Shown here: one piece after another, positions 37,301-44,696 of the stretch
Layout of the letters: the number at the start of each line of letters is the position of its first letter
Position numbering within the stretch: the first letter of the stretch is position 1
Assembly: GCF_001997295.1 (NCBI RefSeq)
Contig: NZ_CP019605.1
Coordinates: 1,612,001 to 1,676,000, forward strand
Direction of reading: 5' to 3'
Source: Tessaracoccus flavus
Lineage (GTDB): Bacteria > Actinomycetota > Actinomycetes > Propionibacteriales > Propionibacteriaceae
DNA length: 64,000 nt
The notes under the pieces: generated by a model
Told to the model about the DNA's origin: nothing
The model's database searches: none
What the model saw: the letters and a program-made list of their open reading frames with translations, nothing else
Translations under genes and position numbers: made by a program

Positions 37301-38983
37301 GCCGGAGCCGAGGGCGGGCTCGCAGACGCTGAGGCCCAGGATCTCCTCGGCGGTGGTGGTGTGGCCGTCCTGGTCCAGCAGCTCGGCGAGCGCCTCGGAG
37401 ACGGTGAACTTCGTCAGCACCTCGGGGGTGTAGTAGGAGGCGGAGCGCTGCCGCTGGCGGCCGGAGAGCCGGAAGACGAACTGGCCACGGGTGTAGCGGC
37501 GGCGGCTCTTCTGGCCGGTGACGGGGTCAGTGTCGAGGACGAAGTCCTTGTCGGCCAGGTGGTCGGCGCGGTCCACGGGCACCACCCAGGAGCCCTTCTC
37601 CGGGTTGCCGTCGCGGGCCACCTCGTAGAGGTCCACGTCCGCGAACGAGCCCGTGTAGCTCATCAGGCCCTCGTAGACGGCGCCCAGTTGGTTGATTCCG
37701 AGCTCGACGTAGCTGATGAAGCCGCGCTCCTTGCCGGAGCGTTCCTTGCTGAGCAGGAGTCGTCGGAGCACTTCCTGGAGGGCGTGGTTGCCGAGGCCGA
37801 CCTCGTCGATGAGGGCCGTGGCCTGGGGTGAGAACAGGTCTGCGCGGAGGGGTTGGAACTCGAGACCTCGTTCGACGAGGCGGTCGGCCTCGTCGTCGAG
37901 GGTGTGGCCGCGGTCGACGAGGTGGAAGAGCAGGGCCAGCGATTCGTACAGGTGGGTGCCGGAGCGGGCGCGCGGGGAGGCGAGCTCCACCTGCACCAGT
38001 TCCCGGAGTCGGTCGAGGGAGTAGCCGCGGGCGTAGTCCGGGTCCCCCACGGGGAGGATCTTCAGCTCCGGCGACGCCTCCGCGTAGAGGAGGAACAGGA
38101 TCCGGTAGAGGAACCGCAGCGACTGCAGCGCCAGCGGCTGCGCCTGGCTCTGCGGCAGCGGGTCGAGGTTCTGGGCGCGCCGTCGGTCCACCACCTCGTT
38201 GGCGATGAGCTCGATGGATTCCCGCACTCCCTCGCGCAGGTCGGCGGACACCCCGACGGTGTGGGCGACGGACGCCTCCAGCGTCGCGTCCCACCAGATG
38301 TTGCCGTCGGCGTCGGGGGCCAGCGACTCGGCGTCGACGGCCACCAGCGCCCGGTCGATCTCGCCGCCCTGCTTGGTGTCGCCGCGCTCGGCGACGGTGT
38401 GGAGGTCGACGGCCAGGTAGCGGCCCTCGGGCCACCGGGAGGCCTCCGCCACCACCAGCCAGCGGCCGGCCATGATGAGCGCGAACTTCGTCTCCTCGTG
38501 GTCGAGGAACAGGGTGGAAACGAGCTTGGTGGCCGAGGTGATCGGGTCCTCGTCGTCGACGACGTACGGCTCGGCGAGGGTCTCGGCGTGGCGGGCGAAC
38601 AGCTCGTCGAGGGTCGCGGCGGGCTTGGCCTCCACCAGCGCCAGGGTCGGTTCGAGGCCGGGAGAACGCAGCAGCCGGACAGGGCCGTTGACGGTGGTCT
38701 CGTAGGGGCCGGGCTCGTAGCCGAGGATGCGGCGGAGGTCGGCGTGGAGGGCGGCGGCGGCGTCCGGGTCCGGGTCCTCGTCGGCGTAGAGGGCGGCCAT
38801 GGCGGTGGCCAGCTTGGAGCGCTCGGCGGTGAACCGCGACTTGGTGGTGGGGTGCTCGGCGTCGCGCCACTGCTTGACCCGGTCCAGGACGCGGGCCAGG
38901 TAGGACTCCTTGCGGGCGTCGGTGGTGAAGAAGTGCTCGCTGATCCAGTCCTCGACGACGAGGAGGGCGTCGCTGTCAGCCAT
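34358..38983 (-). CDS. Large Eco57I-type adenine-specific DNA methyltransferase (DISARM DrmMI-like)
   Basis: 1541 residues. The N-terminal 500 residues are a helical/alpha-beta region (VEDWISEHFFTTDARKESYL). The methyltransferase follows with SASYYTPEVLTKF near 518, SAM motif I VCEPALGSGAFAIEA near 553, YGVDLNATAVEFAEITLWLD, and the catalytic N6-adenine motif NPPW (LQVGNPPWVRP) near 933, split from motif I by a large insertion. The C-terminal 500 residues resemble target-recognition parts of Eco57I/PglX-type enzymes (FSAGWNETIDRQKGRFTQDW). It overlaps the helicase stop by 8 bases (ATGGCTGA). Together they resemble drmD-drmMI of DISARM class 1, but drmA, drmB and drmC are not in the window. 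No separate restriction motif is evident in this protein. Confidence 0.8.
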   Translation of the reverse strand: MADSDALLVVEDWISEHFFTTDARKESYLARVLDRVKQWRDAEHPTTKSRFTAERSKLATAMAALYADEDPDPDAAAALHADLRRILGYEPGPYETTVNGPVRLLRSPGLEPTLALVEAKPAATLDELFARHAETLAEPYVVDDEDPITSATKLVSTLFLDHEETKFALIMAGRWLVVAEASRWPEGRYLAVDLHTVAERGDTKQGGEIDRALVAVDAESLAPDADGNIWWDATLEASVAHTVGVSADLREGVRESIELIANEVVDRRRAQNLDPLPQSQAQPLALQSLRFLYRILFLLYAEASPELKILPVGDPDYARGYSLDRLRELVQVELASPRARSGTHLYESLALLFHLVDRGHTLDDEADRLVERGLEFQPLRADLFSPQATALIDEVGLGNHALQEVLRRLLLSKERSGKERGFISYVELGINQLGAVYEGLMSYTGSFADVDLYEVARDGNPEKGSWVVPVDRADHLADKDFVLDTDPVTGQKSRRRYTRGQFVFRLSGRQRQRSASYYTPEVLTKFTVSEALAELLDQDGHTTTAEEILGLSVCEPALGSGAFAIEAVRQLAEQYLKRRQEELGERIDPDVYPAELQKVKAYLALHNVYGVDLNATAVEFAEITLWLDTMAEGLQAPWFGLRLRRGNSLVGASRSFYTRDQVNDKRWLTTPPAAEPLTDIAARIEQDRPELSGSGGRIHHWLLPAAGWGATSESKEAKELAPDRVAKVKAWRKAIKGKPTKKQIDQLAAISHQAEELWAMAYRRLKVAEQQSARRIPLWGMPEDVANQHQATVVTREQIEESLADDDGAYRRLRRMMDAWTALWFWPLTGDEVAPPTLDQWIDAAQGILGTQKLSSRGAKHGMGTLSPADQWEAMADQENFELAGAGARRVRDVLDHHPWLRVCEDIAREQGFFHWQLDFATVFGRGGFDLQVGNPPWVRPDVDMDALLAESDPWWQLAHKASEEAKAMRREATLQLVGAGDLVAAGAAEMVALRTFVGDATTYPELYGLRPDLYRCFMAQTWARASFEGVIGLVHPETHLTDDKARKLRELTYSRLRRHWQFGNDTLLFSEIDNHVTYGIHVYGSSGEVRFLNASGLYHPDTVTRSLQHDGSGEEPGSKHAGSWDKRPHGSRIQHVDHSVLEMWRDVLEIPGLPARQTRMLYSVNSSASQVLSLMVRSRRVGELGLHFSAGWNETIDRQKGRFTQDWGQVPWRDAILQGPHMHVGNPFYKSPNRTLRSNKDWSVVDLEALGPEGRPVTAYRPSGDGAAYDASYGRWDGVPIRDHYRVLWRAMAANTGERTLIAALLPPGPTHVHTVNGTGGVAASDVVLLQGVLSSLLADFAVRAAPKSALTFEVLGRLPLPTPDHPLIPKLLLRTLRLNCLTRAYADLWAEVWDPAFRDDEWLMGKAYPDAPDLGDVGPEWTPGTPLRRDVDRRNALVEIDALMATMLGVTADELATIYRTQFAVLHGYDQNDYIYDANGRLVPTQVRQLWRKKGGNLSEEERTATHPAGTVYTYELPFAPRDREADFHLAVSRLTGEG

Positions 38984-41810
38984 GGGTGGCCTCCGGGGTG
39001 TCGGCGGGGAGGACCACCAGCAGGGGGCGCACCAGCTGGCGGTCGGGGGTCATGTCGCGGCTGAGCCGCTCCTGCGCGTCGACGAGCGCGCGGCGGCGGC
39101 GCACCTGATCGCGCTGGATAAGCGCCTCGGCCTCGGACTGCCACTCCTCCGCGCGGGCCACCCACTCGTCGACCCGCGCCTTCGCGGCGTCCGCGGCGGC
39201 CTGGAACTGGAACCGCAGGGTGTCCTCGGCGCGCTCGACGGCGGGCCTGACGAGGTCCATGTCCGGGAGCTGGACGGGGCCGGGGTTGCTGCGCTCGCCG
39301 ATGACGCCGGCGTCGGTGAGCATCTCCCCCGCCGTCGCGTGGACCTCGACAAAGGGCGTCGCCCCGTGGAACTGGGCGGACAGCCACGACGAGGCAACCA
39401 CCTGGCCGCGGCGGTTGATGAGGGTGCCGTTGAGCAGGACGGTGGGCACGTCGACGTTGCCCCGGACGGCGAAAATCTCGCCGCGGGCCAGCCGGGCCAG
39501 GGCACGGTCGGCGGCCCAGTCGAGCACGGGGTGGAGGGGGCCGAGGTAGTGGGCCTCGGGCCAGGAGGAGGCGCTGGTGTCGGTGAGGGCGGCGTCGAGG
39601 ATGGTGCTCGCGGCGTTGGGCTCGGTGACGAGCTGGAGGCGCTCGAGGACATTGCGGTCGGCGAGATAGCTCTGCGGGAGCACCTCGAAGCGCTGGCGCA
39701 GATCCGCAGGCGGGACGAACTCGACGATGTGCTCGGCCTGGTGCTCGCGCCAGTCGACGCCGCCCAGGTCCCGCGGGAGGGGCCTGTCCTCGGGCGAAGG
39801 GTAGTACTCGTGGAGGGCATCGCGGAGGAAGTCCACCGCCTTCGCGTAGAGGAGGTGGTCGCCGACGACGGCGGGCTCAGGCTGATCGTCGACGTCGTCG
39901 TCGAGGTACTGGGCCAGCCAGTCGTCGACGCTGGTGTCGATGTCCTCGGGGCTGGCCACCACGTCGTCGAAGCTCTTGGAGCCGGCCAGCACCTGGCGGA
40001 TGGCCTCCTCCTCGGCGGTGACGCTGTAGCGGCCCATGAGGCTGGCGGCGTCGCCGAGGGCGCGGTGGGCCTCGTGCTCACGAGCGACGAGGGCGGTGAG
40101 GACGCGGATGTCGCCGGAGAAGCGCTCGTTGGCGGTGTTCAGCAGCAGGGTGGTGATCTGCGGGGGCTGCTTCTGGCCGTAGCGGTCGATGCGGCCGTTG
40201 CGCTGCTCGATGCGGATGAGGCTCCACGGGATGTCGTAGTGGATGAGGTGGTGGCACTGCTTGTGGAGGTTGACGCCCTCGGAGGCGACGTCGCCCGTGA
40301 CCAGCACGCGAATGGGTGAGCTGGTCTGCTTGAAGCTCTCGACGATGGCCTGCTGCTGGTCGTCGGCCAGGCCTCCGTGGAGGACCTCCACCTGGTCGGG
40401 CTTGAGTCCGAGGTCCTTCTGGAGTTTGGCCTGGAGCCAGTGGAGGGTTGCGACGCGCTCGGAGAAAACGACGGCGCGCATGGGTGAGGTCTTGCCGACG
40501 CCGACCTCGTCGCGCAGGTAGGCCACGAGGGCCTGGTACTTCGAAGAGGTGGCCATGGTGGCATCGTTGAGGACCGCCAGGCGGCGCAGGGCCTCGGCTT
40601 CGCGGTGGGCGGCAGGTGTGTGGTCGAGGCGCTCGATGCGGTTGTGGAGAGTGTCGCGGAGAGCGGCCGGCGAGGACAGGAAGGCCTTCGCCAGCGTCCA
40701 CGGGAACAGCGATCCGTTGGCGCCGGAGTAGGGCGAGGACCCCGTCGGACGGAGCCAAGTGTCGACCAGCTCGTCGACGACAGCGTCCTCCTGCGGGGAG
40801 GCGTCGATGAGGCGGTTGTCGGGCTCGAGGCGCTCGGCCCAGTCGGCGCCCACCTCCTCGGCCACCTCGGCGCTGTGGCGGTGTCGTCGGATGGTCAGCT
40901 GCTCGACGCGCTTGGCGTCGAGGTCGCCGTCGGCCTTGACTGCGGTGGGGTCGAGGAGGCGCACCAGCTCGGCGAACGACTCCCGCGACCCGTTGTGCGG
41001 GGTGGCGGAGGCGAGGATGAGGGCGTCGGCCTGCGGCGCGAGGATGCTGGCCAGGCGGTTGTTGAGGGTGGCGGTGTTGGTGACGTTGTGCGACTCGTCG
41101 ATGACGACGGCGTCCCAGTGGTGGCGGCGCAGGTCGTGGACGAAGCGCTCCTGCTTCAGCGTGTCGATGGAGATGATCACGCGGCGGAAGTAGGAGAACG
41201 GGTTGCGGTTGGCGGGCAGCTTCTGCTTGACGCGGGCCACGCCCTGCGAGTCGAGGCGCACGAACGGGATGGCGAAGCGGCTCCACATCTCGTGCTGCAT
41301 CTGCTCCAGCACGTGTCGCGGGGTGACCACCAGGATCCGCTCCCCGCGGCCGCGGCGGATGAGCTCGGAGAGGATCATGCCGATCTCGAGCGTCTTGCCG
41401 AGGCCGACGGCGTCGGCGAGCAGGATGCGGGGCCGCAGTGTCGCGGGGTCGAGGGCCTTCGCGACGGCCTTGTGCTGGTAGCCGAGTTGGCGGGCGAGCA
41501 TGCGGGGCGAGACGGTGAGCGAGTCGTCGCTGAGGGGGACGGCGGTCTTGCGGAGGGTGGACTCCACCCAGAGGCGGGAGCGGCGGTACTTGGGTGAGTC
41601 GTCGGCGCGGACTTGAGTGTCGCGGGGGTCGTTGAGCTTGATCCGGTCCAGCGAGGGGTAGAAGACGGCGTCCTGGCCGCGGACCAGATCCGAGAGTCCC
41701 TGGGCGTTGAGGACGGGTCCGTCGGACGACTCGTCCACCGAGGTGATCAGCCAGTCCTCGTCACGCACCACGACGACGTTGCCGGGTGCGAAGGTGTTCG
41801 TGCTACTCAT
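38976..41810 (-). CDS. SNF2/RapA-like helicase (DISARM DrmD-like)
   Basis: 944 residues from the ATG at 41810 (MSSTNTFAPGNVVVVRDEDW). Walker A ADAVGLGKT (133-141), motif II VVIDESH (near 240), motif III ILASATPHNG (near 268), and the C-terminal helicase lobe with VLVTGDVASEGVNLHKQCHH and IEQRNGRIDRYGQ (near 540). The last 150 residues form a coiled coil (EWQSEAEALIQRDQVRRRRA). The SNF2/RapA order is complete. Translationally coupled to the methyltransferase. In DISARM the SNF2 protein is a core defence component; here the pair is coupled to an HNH-TPR gene rather than to known DISARM partners. Confidence 0.85.
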   Translation of the reverse strand: MSSTNTFAPGNVVVVRDEDWLITSVDESSDGPVLNAQGLSDLVRGQDAVFYPSLDRIKLNDPRDTQVRADDSPKYRRSRLWVESTLRKTAVPLSDDSLTVSPRMLARQLGYQHKAVAKALDPATLRPRILLADAVGLGKTLEIGMILSELIRRGRGERILVVTPRHVLEQMQHEMWSRFAIPFVRLDSQGVARVKQKLPANRNPFSYFRRVIISIDTLKQERFVHDLRRHHWDAVVIDESHNVTNTATLNNRLASILAPQADALILASATPHNGSRESFAELVRLLDPTAVKADGDLDAKRVEQLTIRRHRHSAEVAEEVGADWAERLEPDNRLIDASPQEDAVVDELVDTWLRPTGSSPYSGANGSLFPWTLAKAFLSSPAALRDTLHNRIERLDHTPAAHREAEALRRLAVLNDATMATSSKYQALVAYLRDEVGVGKTSPMRAVVFSERVATLHWLQAKLQKDLGLKPDQVEVLHGGLADDQQQAIVESFKQTSSPIRVLVTGDVASEGVNLHKQCHHLIHYDIPWSLIRIEQRNGRIDRYGQKQPPQITTLLLNTANERFSGDIRVLTALVAREHEAHRALGDAASLMGRYSVTAEEEAIRQVLAGSKSFDDVVASPEDIDTSVDDWLAQYLDDDVDDQPEPAVVGDHLLYAKAVDFLRDALHEYYPSPEDRPLPRDLGGVDWREHQAEHIVEFVPPADLRQRFEVLPQSYLADRNVLERLQLVTEPNAASTILDAALTDTSASSWPEAHYLGPLHPVLDWAADRALARLARGEIFAVRGNVDVPTVLLNGTLINRRGQVVASSWLSAQFHGATPFVEVHATAGEMLTDAGVIGERSNPGPVQLPDMDLVRPAVERAEDTLRFQFQAAADAAKARVDEWVARAEEWQSEAEALIQRDQVRRRRALVDAQERLSRDMTPDRQLVRPLLVVLPADTPEATHG

Positions 41811-41905
41811 CGTGGGATGGAGCCTATCGGCTGGGCTGGTCACGTTGGTCGCGGGAGTCCAGGAGTCTGGGCGCCACCTACGTGAGACGCCTGACGGTCG
41901 GCGAT

Positions 41906-42148
41906 CTAGGGCAGGAGGTCGAGGTACTGCTTCCTGGCAGGCATCGCATGGATGACCAACTCTTCACCGCCAACGAGGACGAGGACAACCGTCTCGAGCA
42001 GGCGCGCACGGGTATCGAACCCCAACCGGAGCTCTCGGTAGGGAGGTTCGTCGTCGGCAAGCGGCTCAATCCATAGTGCCCACTCTGCCGCCTGGACTGC
42101 GTCCTCCGCCGAGACTCCGTGCTTCAGAGCGCTCGTGTGGACCTTCAC
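41906..42148 (-). CDS. Small toxin-like protein (BrnT/DUF4258-like)
   Basis: 80 residues from the GTG at 42148, sharing GTGA with the antitoxin stop. KVHTSALKHGVSAEDAVQAA resembles the KHGVS.EEA opening of BrnT-type RNase toxins. LRLGFDTRARLLETVVLVLV and MPARKQYLDLL follow the same strand order and end. The usual family arginine block is only partly present, so the name is tentative. It lies 95 bases upstream of the helicase in the same direction. Confidence 0.6.
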   Translation of the reverse strand: MKVHTSALKHGVSAEDAVQAAEWALWIEPLADDEPPYRELRLGFDTRARLLETVVLVLVGGEELVIHAMPARKQYLDLLP

Positions 42149-42375
42149 GCGGCGAAGTGGGTGAGCGCAAAGCGGATGGCCTCGGACCGAGTCATGTGAC
42201 TCTTGGCAGCAGCAGCATCCAAGGCCTCCAGTTCCTCGCTCGTCAGTCTGACCGCGACAACCTGCATTGGCTCCGCTCCCCGCCCAGGGCGACCTCGCCC
42301 GCGTCGCTTGAGCTGATCGACGTCGTAGCCGCGCTCAGCCTCGTCGGCCCACTTCTGGATCTGCTCGTCACTCAT
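42145..42375 (-). CDS. Ribbon-helix-helix (CopG-like) antitoxin
   Basis: 76 residues from the ATG at 42375 (TTG at 42381 is possible). The C-terminal half is a ribbon-helix-helix domain: MQVVAVRLTSEELEALDAAA followed by SHMTRSEAIRFALTHF. The N-terminus is charged (SDEQIQKWADEAERGYDVDQ). The 4-base overlap with the toxin and the order antitoxin-toxin are standard for type II modules, which usually repress their own promoter through the ribbon-helix-helix domain. Confidence 0.75.
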   Translation of the reverse strand: MSDEQIQKWADEAERGYDVDQLKRRGRGRPGRGAEPMQVVAVRLTSEELEALDAAAAKSHMTRSEAIRFALTHFAA

Positions 42376-42383
42376 GCGCAATA

Positions 42384-42749
42384 GTGTATGACGAAACTAC
42401 CATCCGGCCCAGGGGAGGAGGTGCGCGCGCCCCACCGACATGCCCTACTCCAACTCCGGCAGCTGCGTCTACCGTCGGCGAGCCACTGAGCACGCCGCTT
42501 GGCCGCTACGTCGGCGAGTACTGCACCTCCCTGGAGACGGCCGGCGCATCGATCACCCTGGTGAAGCTCGACGATGAGTGCCCCTCCTCAGTACGTCGGC
42601 CCTACTCGGAGGTGCAGGGCCTGCCGTCAACCGTGAACAGCCACGGCTCCGTCGCGCCGCCCTTGGCGGAGACCACGACCGACGGTGCGCTCAAGGTGAT
42701 CTTCACATCGACGCCGCCCAGCTCCCGAGGGACCCTGACCCTGCAATGA
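42384..42749 (+). pseudogene. Remnant of dihydroxyacetone kinase DhaK C-terminus
   Basis: Only the stretch around 42480-42580 is recognisable: LGRYVGEYCTSLETAGASIT followed by LVKLDDE matches the GNY.TSL..AG.S.TLL.LDDE signature near the end of DhaK. The codons before and after (proline-rich start, VNSHGSVAPPLAETTTDGAL tail) do not fit DhaK. No catalytic domain remains. Confidence 0.5.
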
Positions 42750-42784
42750 CCGGGTCGTCTGCACGCGTCCGGTCAGCCGATGAG

Positions 42785-43420
42785 TCAGGCTCGGGGCGCC
42801 ACAGCATGGCCCAGCCGGCGAAACAGCACCTGCTCGGCGAGGTCGAGGACCCCGGCGTCGCCCGTCAACACGAAACCCGCGCTGGCGGCGAGGAACTGAC
42901 CGTTGATCTCGAACGCCAGCGCCCGAGGATCCTCGCCCAGAAGCCGGCCCTCGCGCTGTGCGGCGACCACGAGCTGGGCGAATAGTCCAGTGAGGCGCCG
43001 CTGGAAGTCGGCGATGGCCTCGCGCACCGGTCCTGGCCGGCTCCCCATCTCGAGGGCTGCGCTGGCAAAGAAGCAGCCGCCGGGGAAGACCCGGTCGCGG
43101 AGGTGCTGGAGATAGCGATCGCAGAGTGCCAGGAGCTGCTCGTGCGCGGAGGGCGCAGCCATCGCCGGGGCGACGACCACGTCATCGAAGATCCTCGCAG
43201 CCTCCGCCACGGTGGCGAGTTGCAGCTCAACCTTGGAGCCGAAATGCGCATACAACCCGCTCTTGCTCATGTGCAGCTCAGCGGCCAGGCCACCGATCGT
43301 GAGGCCCTCGATCCCGTCGACCGACGCCAGCCGCGCGGCGGTCTGCAGGATCGCGGCTCTGGTGCGGCGCCCATCAGCGCGCAGGGCCCGGACTGGTGGG
43401 GGTGACGACTCTGGATTCAC
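42785..43420 (-). CDS. TetR-family repressor
   Basis: 211 residues from the GTG at 43420 (VNPESSPPPV); an upstream extension is open but not needed. The helix-turn-helix is GLTIGGLAAELHMSKSGLYA followed by HFGSK. The C-terminal half (RDRVFPGGCFFASAALEMGS) matches the YxaF/LmrA-like ligand domain with its FxxGCF motif. Divergent from the DsrE gene, with an inverted repeat between them, so it likely represses both. Confidence 0.85.
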   Translation of the reverse strand: MNPESSPPPVRALRADGRRTRAAILQTAARLASVDGIEGLTIGGLAAELHMSKSGLYAHFGSKVELQLATVAEAARIFDDVVVAPAMAAPSAHEQLLALCDRYLQHLRDRVFPGGCFFASAALEMGSRPGPVREAIADFQRRLTGLFAQLVVAAQREGRLLGEDPRALAFEINGQFLAASAGFVLTGDAGVLDLAEQVLFRRLGHAVAPRA

Positions 43421-43422
43421 TC

Positions 43423-43452
43423 TTGACAAGTTAGCACGAACGGTCGTACTTT
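43423..43452 (+). promoter_or_regulatory. Promoter and TetR operator upstream of dsrE-like gene
   Basis: TTGACA at 43423-43428 and a weak TACTTT near 43447 form a promoter towards 43484. Between and over the -10 lies GCACGAACGGTCGTAC (43434-43449), an inverted repeat with ACGA/TCGT half-site cores. Binding there would block RNA polymerase. Confidence 0.55.
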
Positions 43453-43483
43453 TTTTGCAGGACACGACGCCAAGGAGGCGCTC

Positions 43484-43843
43484 ATGAACAAGGCAGCCAT
43501 TTCCCTGACAACAGGGCTGGAGGACGCCGAGAAGGTCACGGTGGCGTTCCTCGTCGCCGTCGGAGCCGCCGAGGCCGGCCGAGAGACCTTGATGTTCCTC
43601 ACCAAGGAAGCCGTCCGGCTGGCGGTGTCGGGGTTCGCCCGAGCCACCGCCTGCGAAGGCTGCCCTCCGCTGACCGATCTCATGGACCGCTACGCCGCAG
43701 CTGGCGGTCGCTACATCGCGTGCGGTGTGTGCGTGAAGGCCAAGGCCATCGACGCCGGAACGCTGTTGCCCAACGCCGAAGTGGCAGGAACGGTGCAGCT
43801 ATGGGAATGGATCGGCGAGGGCGCCACCACATTCAGCTTCTGA
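43484..43843 (+). CDS. DsrE-family sulfur-relay-like protein
   Basis: 119 residues from the ATG at 43484 with CAAGGAGG 7 bases upstream. VTVAFLVAVGAAEAGRETLM is the Rossmann-like DsrE core. Cysteines lie in ACEGCPPL and IACGVCVKAKAID, the second at the conserved position of DsrE/DsrF proteins. The usual role is sulfur or persulfide handling in the cytosol. Control by the adjacent TetR suggests induction by a reactive compound (inference). Confidence 0.8.
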   Translation: MNKAAISLTTGLEDAEKVTVAFLVAVGAAEAGRETLMFLTKEAVRLAVSGFARATACEGCPPLTDLMDRYAAAGGRYIACGVCVKAKAIDAGTLLPNAEVAGTVQLWEWIGEGATTFSF

Positions 43844-43954
43844 GTGGGCGGGTGAACGAACAAAGTCCTCGTCACCCACCAGCCGTCGGTGAACGCCCCC
43901 TCCCTGCAGCGTCCCCGCGTAGACTGAGACGATCCTCTGATCACCAGGCGCGCA

Positions 43955-44671
43955 ATGAGGCAGCCGGAGCAGCGTGACCTGGCGTCACTGGACACCCTCA
44001 GCCGCGTCGCCAACGACCTGGCTGGCGAGTTCCGGCTGGAGCCACTGCTGGAACTCATCCTGCGCAGTTCGGTCACGCTGTTGGGATGCGAGAGCGGCTC
44101 CCTCTGCCTCGTGGAGCCGCACACCCACACCTACCGCAAGCAGATCGACGTGCAAGCGGGATGCCAAGCAGGGCGGGTGTTCCCGCTCGAGGAGGGAGTG
44201 ACAGGCGCCGTCGCTCGCGCGGGACGGCCGGTCACCTTCCGCCACTACGCCGACGTACCCGGTGGCCACGTGTCCGCCGACAGCCCGCTGTATAACAGGG
44301 CGGTGATCGGCGTCCCCATCCGCCTCAGATCGGACCTGCTCGGCTCCCTCGTCGTCTTCGCCCCAGACGATGAGTACTGCTTCGGCGACGCCGACGCCCA
44401 GCTCCTGCAACGCTTCGCCACCCACGCGGCCATCGCCATGGCCAATGCCCGGCTGCACGCCGAGGCGGCGGACCGCGCGAAGGCGGCCGCGGTGTGGGCC
44501 GAGCGGGAGCGCTCGATGCTCGACGTCCAGGACGCCCTCGGGCGCGGGCTCGCCACGGTGCTGTTGGAGTTGGCCCACGCGGAAGAGTTGGCCCTCGCGG
44601 AGCAACCGGTGGGCGCCGTGGTGGCGTTGGCCGCTGGCCTGCCGCTGTTCCTGCGCCGCGATCTGGGGTGA
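43955..44671 (+). CDS. GAF-domain protein
   Basis: 238 residues from the ATG at 43955. A GAF domain spans about 20-165: RVANDLAGEFRLEPLLELIL, GCESGSLCLVEP, GVTGAVARAGRPV, AVIGVPIRLRSDLLGSLVVF and the closing FATHAAIAMANARLH helix. The C-terminal 60 residues are a helical stub (ERERSMLDVQDALGRGLATV) that looks like a signalling linker or the start of a lost histidine-kinase or ANTAR-type output. No kinase, HTH or GGDEF domain follows. Confidence 0.75.
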   Translation: MRQPEQRDLASLDTLSRVANDLAGEFRLEPLLELILRSSVTLLGCESGSLCLVEPHTHTYRKQIDVQAGCQAGRVFPLEEGVTGAVARAGRPVTFRHYADVPGGHVSADSPLYNRAVIGVPIRLRSDLLGSLVVFAPDDEYCFGDADAQLLQRFATHAAIAMANARLHAEAADRAKAAAVWAERERSMLDVQDALGRGLATVLLELAHAEELALAEQPVGAVVALAAGLPLFLRRDLG

Positions 44672-44696
44672 CACGCAGCGCCTGTATCCTCGAGGG

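Noticed and set aside
35921..37831. A long plus-strand frame opposite the methyltransferase
   Set aside because: A codon-bias shadow; its translation is Val/Gly/Asp/Arg-rich without motifs, and the SAM and NPPW motifs lie on the minus strand.
34358..41810. Calling a complete DISARM system
   Set aside because: drmA, drmB and the phospholipase-like drmC are absent, and the helicase stubs elsewhere are not adjacent or complete.
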